64,000 bases of DNA, taken from contig OZ059896.1 of assembly GCA_964057225.1 (NCBI GenBank), forward strand, positions 13,810,501 to 13,874,500. Direction: 5' to 3'. Numbering within the stretch: the first letter of the stretch is position 1; every line of letters starts with the position of its first letter. Under the pieces are notes generated by a model, which ran no database searches, was not told where the DNA came from, and saw only the letters and a program-made list of their open reading frames with translations. The DNA is from Auanema rhodensis (lineage: Eukaryota; Nematoda; Chromadorea; Rhabditida; Rhabditidae). The position numbers and the translations under genes were made by a program. Shown here one piece after another: positions 35,886 to 44,102 of this stretch.

Positions 35886-35979
35886 ACTTTTTCATTTTTA
35901 TCAGTTGGTCAATTTGTATCTTCTTGAACTATCTTCTTGAAGAAAATAGTCAAGGCGGAGTCTTTTGATCGAAATCGTC

Positions 35980-36051
35980 GGTTCCGTGGTGTAGCGGTTA
36001 GCACTCAGGACTTTGAATCCTGCGACCCGAGTTCAAATCTCGGCGGGACCT
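35980..36051 (+). tRNA. tRNA-Gln (TTG), acceptor A69G
   Basis: Counterpart of 33985. Confidence 0.94.
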
Positions 36052-36145
36052 ACTTTTTCATTTTTATCAGTTGGTCAATTTGTTTCTTCCTGAACTATCT
36101 TCTTGAAGAAAATAGTCAAGGCGGAGTCTTTTGATCGAAATCGTC

Positions 36146-36217
36146 GGTTCCGTGGTGTAGCGGTTAGCACTCAGGACTTTGAATCCTGCGACCCGAGTTC
36201 AAATCTCGGCGGAACCT
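36146..36217 (+). tRNA. tRNA-Gln (TTG)
   Basis: Consensus body. Confidence 0.96.
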
Positions 36218-36312
36218 ACTTTTTCATTTTTTATCAGTTGGTCAATTTGTTTCTTATTGAACTATCTTCTTGAAGAACATAGTCAAGGCGGAGTATTTTG
36301 ATCTAAATTGTC

Positions 36313-36384
36313 GGTTCCGTGGTGTAGCGGTTAGCACTCAGGACTCTGAATCCTGCGACCCGAGTTCAAATCTCGGCGGAACCT
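36313..36384 (+). tRNA. tRNA-Gln (CTG)
   Basis: Consensus body. Confidence 0.96.
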
Positions 36385-36478
36385 ACTTTTTCATTTTTAT
36401 CAGTTGGTCAATTTGTTTCTTCTTGAACTATCTTCTTGAAGAACATAGTCAACGGGGAGTATTTTGATCTAAATCGTC

Positions 36479-36550
36479 GGTTCCGTGGTGTAGCGGTTAG
36501 CACTCAGGACTCTGAATCCTGCGACCCGAGTTCAAATCTCGGCGGGACCT
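36479..36550 (+). tRNA. tRNA-Gln (CTG), acceptor A69G
   Basis: Third counterpart of 32323. Confidence 0.94.
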
Positions 36551-36644
36551 ACTTTTTCATTTTTATCAGTTGGTCAATTTGTTTCTTCCTGAACTATCTT
36601 CTTGAAGAACATAGTCAAGGCGGAGTCTTTTGATCTAAATTGTC

Positions 36645-36716
36645 GGTTCCGTGGTGTAGCGGTTAGCACTCAGTACTCTGAATCCTGCGACCCGAGTTCA
36701 AATCTCGGCGGAACCT
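36645..36716 (+). tRNA. tRNA-Gln (CTG), anticodon-stem G30T
   Basis: Third counterpart of 32489. Confidence 0.88.
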
Positions 36717-36810
36717 ACTTTTTCATTTTTATCAGTTGGTCAATTTGTTTCTTCTTGAACTATCTTCTTGAAGAACATAGTCAAGGCGGAGTTTTTTGAT
36801 CTAAATCGTC

Positions 36811-36882
36811 GGTTCCGTGGTGTAGCGGTTAGCACTCAGGACTCTGAATCCTGCGACCCGAGTTCAAATCTCGGCGGAACCT
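36811..36882 (+). tRNA. tRNA-Gln (CTG)
   Basis: Consensus body. Confidence 0.96.
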
Positions 36883-36977
36883 ACTTTTTCATTTTTTATC
36901 AGTTGGTCAATTTGTTTCTTATTGAACTATCTTCTTGAAGAACATAGTCAAGGCGGAGTCTTTTGATCTAAATCGTC

Positions 36978-37049
36978 GGTTCCGTGGTGTAGCGGTTAGC
37001 ACTCAGTACTCTGAATCCTGCGACCCGAGTTCAAATCTCGGCGGAACCT
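36978..37049 (+). tRNA. tRNA-Gln (CTG), anticodon-stem G30T
   Basis: Extra G30T copy not found at this place in the other higher-order copies; suggests local gene conversion. Confidence 0.88.
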
Positions 37050-37143
37050 ACTTTTTCATTTTTATCAGTTGGTCAATTTGTATCTTCTTGAACTATCTTC
37101 TTGAAGAAAATAGTCAAGGCGGAGTCTTTTGATCGAAATCGTC

Positions 37144-37215
37144 GGTTCCGTGGTGTAGCGGTTAGCACTCAGGACTTTGAATCCTGCGACCCGAGTTCAA
37201 ATCTCGGCGGAACCT
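37144..37215 (+). tRNA. tRNA-Gln (TTG)
   Basis: Consensus body. Confidence 0.96.
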
Positions 37216-37310
37216 ACTTTTTCATTTTTTATCAGTTGGTCAATTTGTTTCTTATTGAACTATCTTCTTGAAGAACATAGTCAAGGCGGAGTATTTTGAT
37301 CTAAATTGTC

Positions 37311-37382
37311 GGTTCCGTGGTGTAGCGGTTAGCACTCAGGACTCTGAATCCTGCGACCCGAGTTCAAATCTCGGCGGAACCT
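37311..37382 (+). tRNA. tRNA-Gln (CTG)
   Basis: Consensus body. Confidence 0.96.
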
Positions 37383-37476
37383 ACTTTTTCATTTTTATCA
37401 GTTGGTCAATTTGTATCTTCTTGAACTATCTTCTTGAAGAAAATAGTCAAGGCGGAGTATTTTGATCTAAATTGTC

Positions 37477-37548
37477 GGTTCCGTGGTGTAGCGGTTAGCA
37501 CTCAGGACTCTGAATCCTGCGACCCGAGTTCAAATCTCGGCGGAACCT
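37477..37548 (+). tRNA. tRNA-Gln (CTG)
   Basis: Consensus body. Confidence 0.96.
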
Positions 37549-37642
37549 ACTTTTTCATTTTTATCAGTTGGTCAATTTGTATCTTCTTGAACTATCTTCT
37601 TGAAGAAAATAGTCAAGGCGGAGTCTTTTGATCTAAATCGTC

Positions 37643-37714
37643 GGTTCCGTGGTGTAGCGGTTAGCACTCAGGACTTTGAATCCTGCGACCCGAGTTCAAA
37701 TCTCGGCGGAACCT
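37643..37714 (+). tRNA. tRNA-Gln (TTG)
   Basis: Consensus body. Confidence 0.96.
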
Positions 37715-37808
37715 ACTTTTTCATTTTTATCAGTTGGTCAATTTGTATCTTCTTGAACTATCTTCTTGAAGAAAATAGTCAAGGCGGAGTCTTTTGATCT
37801 AAATCGTC

Positions 37809-37880
37809 GGTTCCGTGGTGTAGCGGTTAGCACTCAGGACTTTGAATCCTGCGACCCGAGTTCAAATCTCGGCGGAACCT
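37809..37880 (+). tRNA. tRNA-Gln (TTG)
   Basis: Consensus body. Confidence 0.96.
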
Positions 37881-37974
37881 ACTTTTTCATTTTTATCAGT
37901 TGGTCAATTTGTATCTTCTTGAACTATCTTCTTGAAGAAAATAGTCAAGGCGGAGTCTTTTGATCGAAATCGTC

Positions 37975-38046
37975 GGTTCCGTGGTGTAGCGGTTAGCACT
38001 CAGGACTTTGAATCCTGCGACCCGAGTTCAAATCTCGGCGGAACCT
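37975..38046 (+). tRNA. tRNA-Gln (TTG)
   Basis: Consensus body. Confidence 0.96.
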
Positions 38047-38141
38047 ACTTTTTCATTTTTTATCAGTTGGTCAATTTGTTTCTTATTGAACTATCTTCTT
38101 GAAGAACATAGTCAAGGCGGAGTATTTTGATCTAAATTGTC

Positions 38142-38213
38142 GGTTCCGTGGTGTAGCGGTTAGCACTCAGGACTCTGAATCCTGCGACCCGAGTTCAAAT
38201 CTCGGCGGAACCT
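38142..38213 (+). tRNA. tRNA-Gln (CTG)
   Basis: Consensus body. Confidence 0.96.
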
Positions 38214-38307
38214 ACTTTTTCATTTTTATCAGTTGGTCAATTTGTATCTTCTTGAACTATCTTCTTGAAGAAAATAGTCAAGGCGGAGTCTTTTGATCGA
38301 AATCGTC

Positions 38308-38379
38308 GGTTCCGTGGTGTAGCGGTTAGCACTCAGGACTTTGAATCCTGCGACCCGAGTTCAAATCTCGGCGTAACCT
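38308..38379 (+). tRNA. tRNA-Gln (TTG), acceptor G68T
   Basis: 3' strand CGTAACC gives a C5-U68 mismatch. Confidence 0.86.
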
Positions 38380-38474
38380 ACTTTTTCATTTTTTATCAGT
38401 TGGTCAATTTGTTTCTTATTGAACTATCTTCTTGAAGAACATAGTCAAGGCGGAGTATTTTGATCTAAATCGTC

Positions 38475-38546
38475 GGTTCCGTGGTGTAGCGGTTAGCACT
38501 CAGGACTCTGAATCCTGCGACCCGAGTTCAAATCTCGGCGGAACCT
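38475..38546 (+). tRNA. tRNA-Gln (CTG)
   Basis: Consensus body. Confidence 0.96.
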
Positions 38547-38640
38547 ACTTTTTCATTTTGATCAACTAGTCGATTTGTTTCTTCTTGAACTATCTTCTTG
38601 AAGAACATAGTCAAGGCGGAGTTTTTTGATCTAAATCGTC

Positions 38641-38712
38641 GGTTCCGTGGTGTAGCGGTTAGCACTCAGGACTTTGAATCCTGCGACCCGAGTTCAAATC
38701 TCGGCGGAACCT
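38641..38712 (+). tRNA. tRNA-Gln (TTG)
   Basis: Consensus body. Confidence 0.96.
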
Positions 38713-38806
38713 ACTTTTTCATTTTTATCAGTTGGTCAATTTGTATCTTCTTGAACTATCTTCTTGAAGAAAATAGTCAAGGCGGAGTCTTTTGATCTAA
38801 ATCGTC

Positions 38807-38878
38807 GGTTCCGTGGTGTAGCGGTTAGCACTCAGGACTTTGAATCCTGCGACCCGAGTTCAAATCTCGGCGGAACCT
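38807..38878 (+). tRNA. tRNA-Gln (TTG)
   Basis: Consensus body. Confidence 0.96.
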
Positions 38879-38972
38879 ACTTTTTCATTTTTATCAGTTG
38901 GTCAATTTGTATCTTCTTGAACTATCTTCTTGAAGAAAATAGTCAAGGCGGAGTCTTTTGATCTAAATCGTC

Positions 38973-39044
38973 GGTTCCGTGGTGTAGCGGTTAGCACTCA
39001 GGACTTTGAATCCTGCGACCCGAGTTCAAATCTCGGCGGAACCT
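38973..39044 (+). tRNA. tRNA-Gln (TTG)
   Basis: Consensus body. Confidence 0.96.
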
Positions 39045-39138
39045 ACTTTTTCATTTTTATCAGTTGGTCAATTTGTATCTTCTTGAACTATCTTCTTGAA
39101 GAAAATAGTCAAGGCGGAGTCTTTTGATCGAAATCGTC

Positions 39139-39210
39139 GGTTCCGTGGTGTAGCGGTTAGCACTCAGGACTTTGAATCCTGCGACCCGAGTTCAAATCTC
39201 GGCGGAACCT
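39139..39210 (+). tRNA. tRNA-Gln (TTG)
   Basis: Consensus body. Confidence 0.96.
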
Positions 39211-39305
39211 ACTTTTTCATTTTTTATCAGTTGGTCAATTTGTTTCTTATTGAACTATCTTCTTGAAGAACATAGTCAAGGCGGAGTATTTTGATCTAAA
39301 TTGTC

Positions 39306-39377
39306 GGTTCCGTGGTGTAGCGGTTAGCACTCAGGACTCTGAATCCTGCGACCCGAGTTCAAATCTCGGCGGAACCT
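39306..39377 (+). tRNA. tRNA-Gln (CTG)
   Basis: Consensus body. Confidence 0.96.
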
Positions 39378-39471
39378 ACTTTTTCATTTTTATCAGTTGG
39401 TCAATTTGTATCTTCTTGAACTATCTTCTTGAAGAAAATAGTCAAGGCGGAGTCTTTTGATCGAAATCGTC

Positions 39472-39543
39472 GGTTCCGTGGTGTAGCGGTTAGCACTCAG
39501 GACTTTGAATCCTGCGACCCGAGTTCAAATCTCGGCGTAACCT
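39472..39543 (+). tRNA. tRNA-Gln (TTG), acceptor G68T
   Basis: Counterpart of 38308, seven units downstream. Confidence 0.86.
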
Positions 39544-39638
39544 ACTTTTTCATTTTTTATCAGTTGGTCAATTTGTTTCTTATTGAACTATCTTCTTGAA
39601 GAACATAGTCAAGGCGGAGTATTTTGATCTAAATCGTC

Positions 39639-39710
39639 GGTTCCGTGGTGTAGCGGTTAGCACTCAGGACTCTGAATCCTGCGACCCGAGTTCAAATCTC
39701 GGCGGAACCT
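39639..39710 (+). tRNA. tRNA-Gln (CTG)
   Basis: Consensus body. Confidence 0.96.
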
Positions 39711-39804
39711 ACTTTTTCATTTTGATCAACTAGTCGATTTGTTTCTTCTTGAACTATCTTCTTGAAGAACATAGTCAAGGCGGAGTTTTTTGATCTAAAT
39801 CGTC

Positions 39805-39876
39805 GGTTCCGTGGTGTAGCGGTTAGCACTCAGGACTTTGAATCCTGCGACCCGAGTTCAAATCTCGGCGGAACCT
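39805..39876 (+). tRNA. tRNA-Gln (TTG)
   Basis: Consensus body. Confidence 0.96.
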
Positions 39877-39970
39877 ACTTTTTCATTTTTATCAGTTGGT
39901 CAATTTGTATCTTCTTGAACTATCTTCTTGAAGAAAATAGTCAAGGCGGAGTCTTTTGATCTAAATCGTC

Positions 39971-40042
39971 GGTTCCGTGGTGTAGCGGTTAGCACTCAGG
40001 ACTTTGAATCCTGCGACCCGAGTTCAAATCTCGGCGGAACCT
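39971..40042 (+). tRNA. tRNA-Gln (TTG)
   Basis: Consensus body. Confidence 0.96.
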
Positions 40043-40136
40043 ACTTTTTCATTTTGATCAGTTGGTCAATTTGTTTCTTCTTGAACTATCTTCTTGAAGA
40101 ACATAAACAAGGCGGAGTCTTTTGATCTAAGTCGTC

Positions 40137-40208
40137 GGTTCCGTGGTGTAGCGGTTAGCACTCAGGACTCTGAATCCTGCGACCCGAGTTCAAATCTCGG
40201 CGGAACCT
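40137..40208 (+). tRNA. tRNA-Gln (CTG)
   Basis: Consensus body; upstream flank ctaagtcgtc, shared with 42629. Confidence 0.96.
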
Positions 40209-40302
40209 ACTTTTTCATTTTTATCAGTTGGTCAATTTGTTTCTTCTTGAACTATCTTCTTGAAGAAAATAGTCAAGGCGGAGTCTTTTGATCTAAATCG
40301 TC

Positions 40303-40374
40303 GGTTCCGTGGTGTAGCGGTTAGCACTCAGGACTCTGAATCCTGCGACCCGAGTTCAAATCTCGGCGGAACCT
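40303..40374 (+). tRNA. tRNA-Gln (CTG)
   Basis: Consensus body. Confidence 0.96.
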
Positions 40375-40468
40375 ACTTTTTCATTTTAATCAGTTGGTCA
40401 ATTTGTATCTTCTTGAACTATCTTCTTGAAGAAAATAGTCAAGGCGGAGTCTTTTGATCTAAATCGTC

Positions 40469-40540
40469 GGTTCCGTGGTGTAGCGGTTAGCACTCAGGAC
40501 TCTGAATCCTGCGACCCGAGTTCAAATCTCGGCGGAACCT
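40469..40540 (+). tRNA. tRNA-Gln (CTG)
   Basis: Consensus body. Confidence 0.96.
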
Positions 40541-40634
40541 ACTTTTTCATTTTTATCAGTTGGTCAATTTGTTTCTTATTGAACTATCTTCTTGAAGAAC
40601 ATAGTCAAGGCGGAGTATTTTGATCTAAATTGTC

Positions 40635-40706
40635 GGTTCCGTGGTGTAGCGGTTAGCACTCAGGACTTTGAATCCTGCGACCCGAGTTCAAATCTCGGCG
40701 GAACCT
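40635..40706 (+). tRNA. tRNA-Gln (TTG)
   Basis: Consensus body. Confidence 0.96.
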
Positions 40707-40801
40707 ACTTTTTCATTTTTTATCAGTTGGTCAATTTGTTTCTTATTGAACTATCTTCTTGAAGAACATAGTCAAGGCGGAGTCTTTTGATCTAAATCGT
40801 C

Positions 40802-40873
40802 GGTTCCGTGGTGTAGCGGTTAGCACTCAGGACTTTGAATCCTGCGACCCGAGTTCAAATCTCGGCGGAACCT
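40802..40873 (+). tRNA. tRNA-Gln (TTG)
   Basis: Consensus body. Confidence 0.96.
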
Positions 40874-40967
40874 ACTTTTTCATTTTGATCAACTAGTCAA
40901 TTTGTTTCTTCTTGAACTATCTTCTTGAAGAACATAAACAAGGCGGAGTCTTTTGATCTAAATCGTC

Positions 40968-41039
40968 GGTTCCGTGGTGTAGCGGTTAGCACTCAGGACT
41001 CTGAATCCTGCGACCCGAGTTCAAATCTCGGCGGAACCT
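40968..41039 (+). tRNA. tRNA-Gln (CTG)
   Basis: Consensus body. Confidence 0.96.
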
Positions 41040-41133
41040 ACTTTTTCATTTTAATCAGTTGGTCAATTTGTATCTTCTTGAACTATCTTCTTGAAGAAAA
41101 TAGTCAAGGCGGAGTCTTTTGATCTAAATCGTC

Positions 41134-41205
41134 GGTTCCGTGGTGTAGCGGTTAGCACTCAGGACTTTGAATCCTGCGACCCGAGTTCAAATCTCGGCGG
41201 AACCT
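41134..41205 (+). tRNA. tRNA-Gln (TTG)
   Basis: Consensus body. Confidence 0.96.
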
Positions 41206-41299
41206 ACTTTTTCATTTCTATCAGTTGGTCAATTTGTTTCTTCTTGAACTATCTTCTTGAAGAACATAGTCAAGGGGGAGTTTTTTGATCTAAATCGTC

Positions 41300-41371
41300 G
41301 GTTCCGTGGTGTAGCGGTTAGCACTCAGGACTTTGAATCCTGCGACCCGAGTTCAAATCTCGGCGGAACCT
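41300..41371 (+). tRNA. tRNA-Gln (TTG)
   Basis: Consensus body. Confidence 0.96.
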
Positions 41372-41465
41372 ACTTTTTCATTTTTATCAGTTGGTCAATT
41401 TGTATCTTCTTGAACTATCTTCTTGAAGAAAATAGTCAAGGCGGAGTCTTTTGATCTAAATCGTC

Positions 41466-41537
41466 GGTTCCGTGGTGTAGCGGTTAGCACTCAGGACTTT
41501 GAATCCTGCGACCCGAGTTCAAATCTCGGCGGAACCT
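41466..41537 (+). tRNA. tRNA-Gln (TTG)
   Basis: Consensus body. Confidence 0.96.
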
Positions 41538-41631
41538 ACTTTTTCATTTTTATCAGTTGGTCAATTTGTTTCTTCTTGAACTATCTTCTTGAAGAACATA
41601 GTCAAGGCGGAGTTTTTTGATCTAAATCGTC

Positions 41632-41703
41632 GGTTCCGTGGTGTAGCGGTTAGCACTCAGGACTCTGAATCCTGCGACCCGAGTTCAAATCTCGGCGGAA
41701 CCT
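41632..41703 (+). tRNA. tRNA-Gln (CTG)
   Basis: Consensus body. Confidence 0.96.
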
Positions 41704-41798
41704 ACTTTTTCATTTTTTATCAGTTGGTCAATTTGTTTCTTCTTGAACTATCTTCTTGAAGAAAATAGTCAAGGCGGAGTCTTTTGATCTAAATCGTC

Positions 41799-41870
41799 GG
41801 TTCCGTGGTGTAGCGGTTAGCACTCAGGACTCTGAATCCTGCGACCCGAGTTCAAATCTCGGCGGAACCT
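41799..41870 (+). tRNA. tRNA-Gln (CTG)
   Basis: Consensus body. Confidence 0.96.
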
Positions 41871-41964
41871 ACTTTTTCATTTTTATCAACTAGTCAATTT
41901 GTTTCTTCTTGAACTATCTTCTTGAAGAACATAGTCAAGGCGGAGTTTTTTGATCTAAATCGTC

Positions 41965-42036
41965 GGTTCCGTGGTGTAGCGGTTAGCACTCAGGACTTTG
42001 AATCCTGCGACCCGAGTTCAAATCTCGGCGGAACCT
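41965..42036 (+). tRNA. tRNA-Gln (TTG)
   Basis: Consensus body. Confidence 0.96.
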
Positions 42037-42130
42037 ACTTTTTCATTTTTATCAGTTGGTCAATTTGTATCTTCTTGAACTATCTTCTTGAAGAAAATAG
42101 TCAAGGCGGAGTCTTTTGATCTAAATCGTC

Positions 42131-42202
42131 GGTTCCGTGGTGTAGCGGTTAGCACTCAGGACTCTGAATCCTGCGACCCGAGTTCAAATCTCGGCGGAAC
42201 CT
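42131..42202 (+). tRNA. tRNA-Gln (CTG)
   Basis: Consensus body. Confidence 0.96.
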
Positions 42203-42296
42203 ACTTTTTCATTTTTATCAACTAGTCAATTTGTTTCTTCTTGAACTATCTTCTTGAAGAACATAGTCAAGGCGGAGTTTTTTGATCTAAATCGTC

Positions 42297-42368
42297 GGTT
42301 CCGTGGTGTAGCGGTTAGCACTCAGGACTTTGAATCCTGCGACCCGAGTTCAAATCTCGGCGGAACCT
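42297..42368 (+). tRNA. tRNA-Gln (TTG)
   Basis: Consensus body. Confidence 0.96.
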
Positions 42369-42462
42369 ACTTTTTCATTTTTATCAGTTGGTCAATTTGT
42401 ATCTTCTTGAACTATCTTCTTGAAGAAAATAGTCAAGGCGGAGTCTTTTGATCTAAATCGTC

Positions 42463-42534
42463 GGTTCCGTGGTGTAGCGGTTAGCACTCAGGACTTTGAA
42501 TCCTGCGACCCGAGTTCAAATCTCGGCGGAACCT
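42463..42534 (+). tRNA. tRNA-Gln (TTG)
   Basis: Consensus body. Confidence 0.96.
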
Positions 42535-42628
42535 ACTTTTTCATTTTGATCAGTTGGTCAATTTGTTTCTTCTTGAACTATCTTCTTGAAGAACATAAAC
42601 AAGGCGGAGTCTTTTGATCTAAGTCGTC

Positions 42629-42700
42629 GGTTCCGTGGTGTAGCGGTTAGCACTCAGGACTCTGAATCCTGCGACCCGAGTTCAAATCTCGGCGGAACCT
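42629..42700 (+). tRNA. tRNA-Gln (CTG)
   Basis: Consensus body; flank ctaagtcgtc. Confidence 0.96.
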
Positions 42701-42794
42701 ACTTTTTCATTTTTATCAGTTGGTCAATTTGTTTCTTCTTGAACTATCTTCTTGAAGAAAATAGTCAAGGCGGAGTCTTTTGATCTAAATCGTC

Positions 42795-42866
42795 GGTTCC
42801 GTGGTGTAGCGGTTAGCACTCAGGACTCTGAATCCTGCGACCCGAGTTCAAATCTCGGCGGAACCT
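42795..42866 (+). tRNA. tRNA-Gln (CTG)
   Basis: Last copy before element 1, which inserts 26 bp past its 3' end. Confidence 0.96.
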
Positions 42867-42891
42867 ACTTTTTCATTTTTATCAGTTGGTC

Positions 42892-42896
42892 AATTT
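42892..42896. other. Left target-site duplication of element 1 (AATTT)
   Basis: AATTT directly precedes the left LTR and recurs directly after the right LTR at 52681-52685. Five-base duplications are usual for BEL/Pao integrases. Confidence 0.9.
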
Positions 42897-43140
42897 TGTG
42901 GCGTTATACCGCAAGTGTATAGTATGGTTGGAAATAAAACACAAAGCGAATATGTAGAAAAGGGTTTATTGATGAATTAACAAGACAAGCACGGAATAGA
43001 ATCACTGACTGCGAACGTTAAAAAATGTAAGACTGATCTCTTCTCGTGGGCGGTCGTCAGCCTGAAACAAAGAGTTAGTCATGCCACATGTATAACACAA
43101 CATGTGGTATGGATAAAAATTACTTAGGAAGTTAGAAGAA

Positions 43141-43199
<59 letters not shown>

Positions 43200-43263
43200 A
43201 GAAACAAATAAAACAATTGTTGAAGATAAAAAAATTATACAAACTCACTCGCTTATCGCGACA
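42897..43263 (-). repeat. 3' LTR of element 1 (367 bp)
   Basis: TG...CA ends. In sense orientation it starts TGTCGCGATAAGCG and ends CGCCACA, holds an AATAAA (about 42965-42970 on the complement) and a long (TC)n tract, and contains an 8-bp-arm inverted repeat. Confidence 0.95.
43084..43107. repeat. Inverted repeat inside the LTR
   Basis: CCACATGT and ACATGTGG arms around an 8-nt loop. It is kept in both LTRs of element 1 and in the element 2 LTR (from about 58556). It could be an RNA hairpin or a bHLH (E-box-like) binding pair. Confidence 0.55.
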
Positions 43264-43293
43264 CTCCCGGCAATGCGGGAATGAGAAGAAGGC

Positions 43294-43806
43294 CTACAAA
43301 GGTCTTTTACGTTTTATATCTCCACAAACCACTCCATGATGCGTATCCGCCTTACATCTATAGCAGGATACCTCGCATATCGCTGGATGTTTTTGATTCA
43401 AACATCTGATGCATAACCCCAGTTCATGAAGACGGAGAGTGCGTTCCGGTGAGGAAGGATAAATCGGACAGGCCGCAGTACGGTGCCCATCAGCTGTCGG
43501 TTTATTGCAGAATACACATGAAGCTTTAGGAGCAGTCTGAATGGTCAAATTGTCTAGTTTCAGATTTAACGAATGTTGAATATTGTCCAGTCGTTCGGAT
43601 AGATGGTTCACCGCGCTAGCTAGGTGCTCGTAGAGCCTCTTTTCAAGCACAATTAGTTGCCTCAGATTGGCAGCAGTGTTAGGTAGATGGGAATATTTTT
43701 TGAGCTCTTCCTCAAAGGAAGCATTCTCAATTATATTCGAGACAATATCTTCCATTTTCATGGAATATAGGAAAGACATGATCTGCATCCTTATATACAT
43801 GTTCAC
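43294..43806 (-). CDS. Zinc-knuckle accessory ORF of element 1, between env and 3' LTR
   Basis: 170-residue ORF in its own frame, about 300 bp after the polyprotein stop. Residues about 25-90 are a probable coiled coil (LRQLIVLEKRLYEHL, HLSERLDNIQHSLNLKL). The C-terminal 70 residues form a Cys/His array: CVFC, GHRTAAC, CIRC, KHPAIC, CYRC, THHGVVC. The same kind of array, CVFC-x-H-x-C, CWIC-x-H-x-C, CRNC-x-H-x-C, is found in this element's own Gag at residues about 265-327, so it looks like a second nucleocapsid-like protein. The copy in element 2 is intact with few amino-acid changes, which argues for selection or recent origin. Role unknown: RNA binding or packaging is inference. Confidence 0.8.
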   Translation of the reverse strand: MNMYIRMQIMSFLYSMKMEDIVSNIIENASFEEELKKYSHLPNTAANLRQLIVLEKRLYEHLASAVNHLSERLDNIQHSLNLKLDNLTIQTAPKASCVFCNKPTADGHRTAACPIYPSSPERTLRLHELGLCIRCLNQKHPAICEVSCYRCKADTHHGVVCGDIKRKRPL

Positions 43807-44102
43807 ATCTGGACTTTAAACGCTGATTAACATCTATTAGTTCATTGTACAATGGTGTGTTTAGGTTATCTTGTTACAGATACAATGAATTTTAGAGCCT
43901 GTACAAAAGGTTATGTGTTATGTAACTGAGTTGGATAAAAGAAACTTGATACTACCATAAATTGAAAAGAAAGAAAAACAATGATATTGTTTTATTACAA
44001 TGGTTATATTCGTACATAATGCTTTCTTTTTCTTTTGTTTCATTATTATTTCAATTTTTAATTTTAAATTTTATCTCCACAAGAAATTCTTCTCTTATGC
44101 TT
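43807..44102 (-). other. Non-coding gap between polyprotein and accessory ORF
   Basis: About 300 bp, almost identical in element 2 (59261-59556). It may hold a splice acceptor or internal promoter for the accessory ORF; none could be assigned. Confidence 0.4.

Larger units (their letters stand above)
32323..36478 (+). repeat. Higher-order duplication of 12-13 tRNA units
   Basis: The order of marked copies (A69G, then G30T, then CTG, CTG, TTG, TTG, CTG, CTG, TTG, TTG, TTG-A69G, TTG) at 32323 recurs at 34318 (1995 bp on) and its start again at 36479 (2161 bp on). Flank variants (caacggggag, gatcgaaatc) repeat in the same order. Confidence 0.9.
38142..40136 (+). repeat. Higher-order duplication of 7 tRNA units
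   Basis: The set CTG, TTG-G68T, CTG, TTG, TTG starting at 38142 recurs at 39306 (1164 bp on), including the rare G68T change and the gatcaactagtcg spacer. Confidence 0.88.
39805..42866 (+). repeat. Segment repeated 15 units apart
   Basis: The four-gene run at 39805-40374 (TTG, TTG, CTG with ctaagtcgtc flank, CTG) recurs at 42297-42866, 2492 bp away. Confidence 0.8.
29752..42896 (+). repeat. Plus-strand block A of the tRNA-Gln tandem array (79 genes)
   Basis: 79 tRNA genes at 166- or 167-bp steps; the extra T lies in the TTTTTTATCAG part of the spacer. Each unit has an internal A box (TGGTGTAGCGG), a B box (AGTTCAAATCT) and a T5 run two to three bases after the gene that serves as a Pol III terminator. 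39 genes are CTG and 40 TTG. The upstream flank varies among a few types (gatctaaatcgtc, gatcgaaatcgtc, gatctaaattgtc) that follow the order of higher-order copies. Confidence 0.98.

Noticed and set aside
29951..42783. Dozens of near-identical 65-codon open frames at 166-bp steps (also 52707-58454 and on the minus strand at 28110-29475)
   Set aside because: Each frame reads straight through a tRNA-Gln gene and overlaps the next one. The conserved protein is the by-product of a conserved tRNA and spacer, not a peptide gene.
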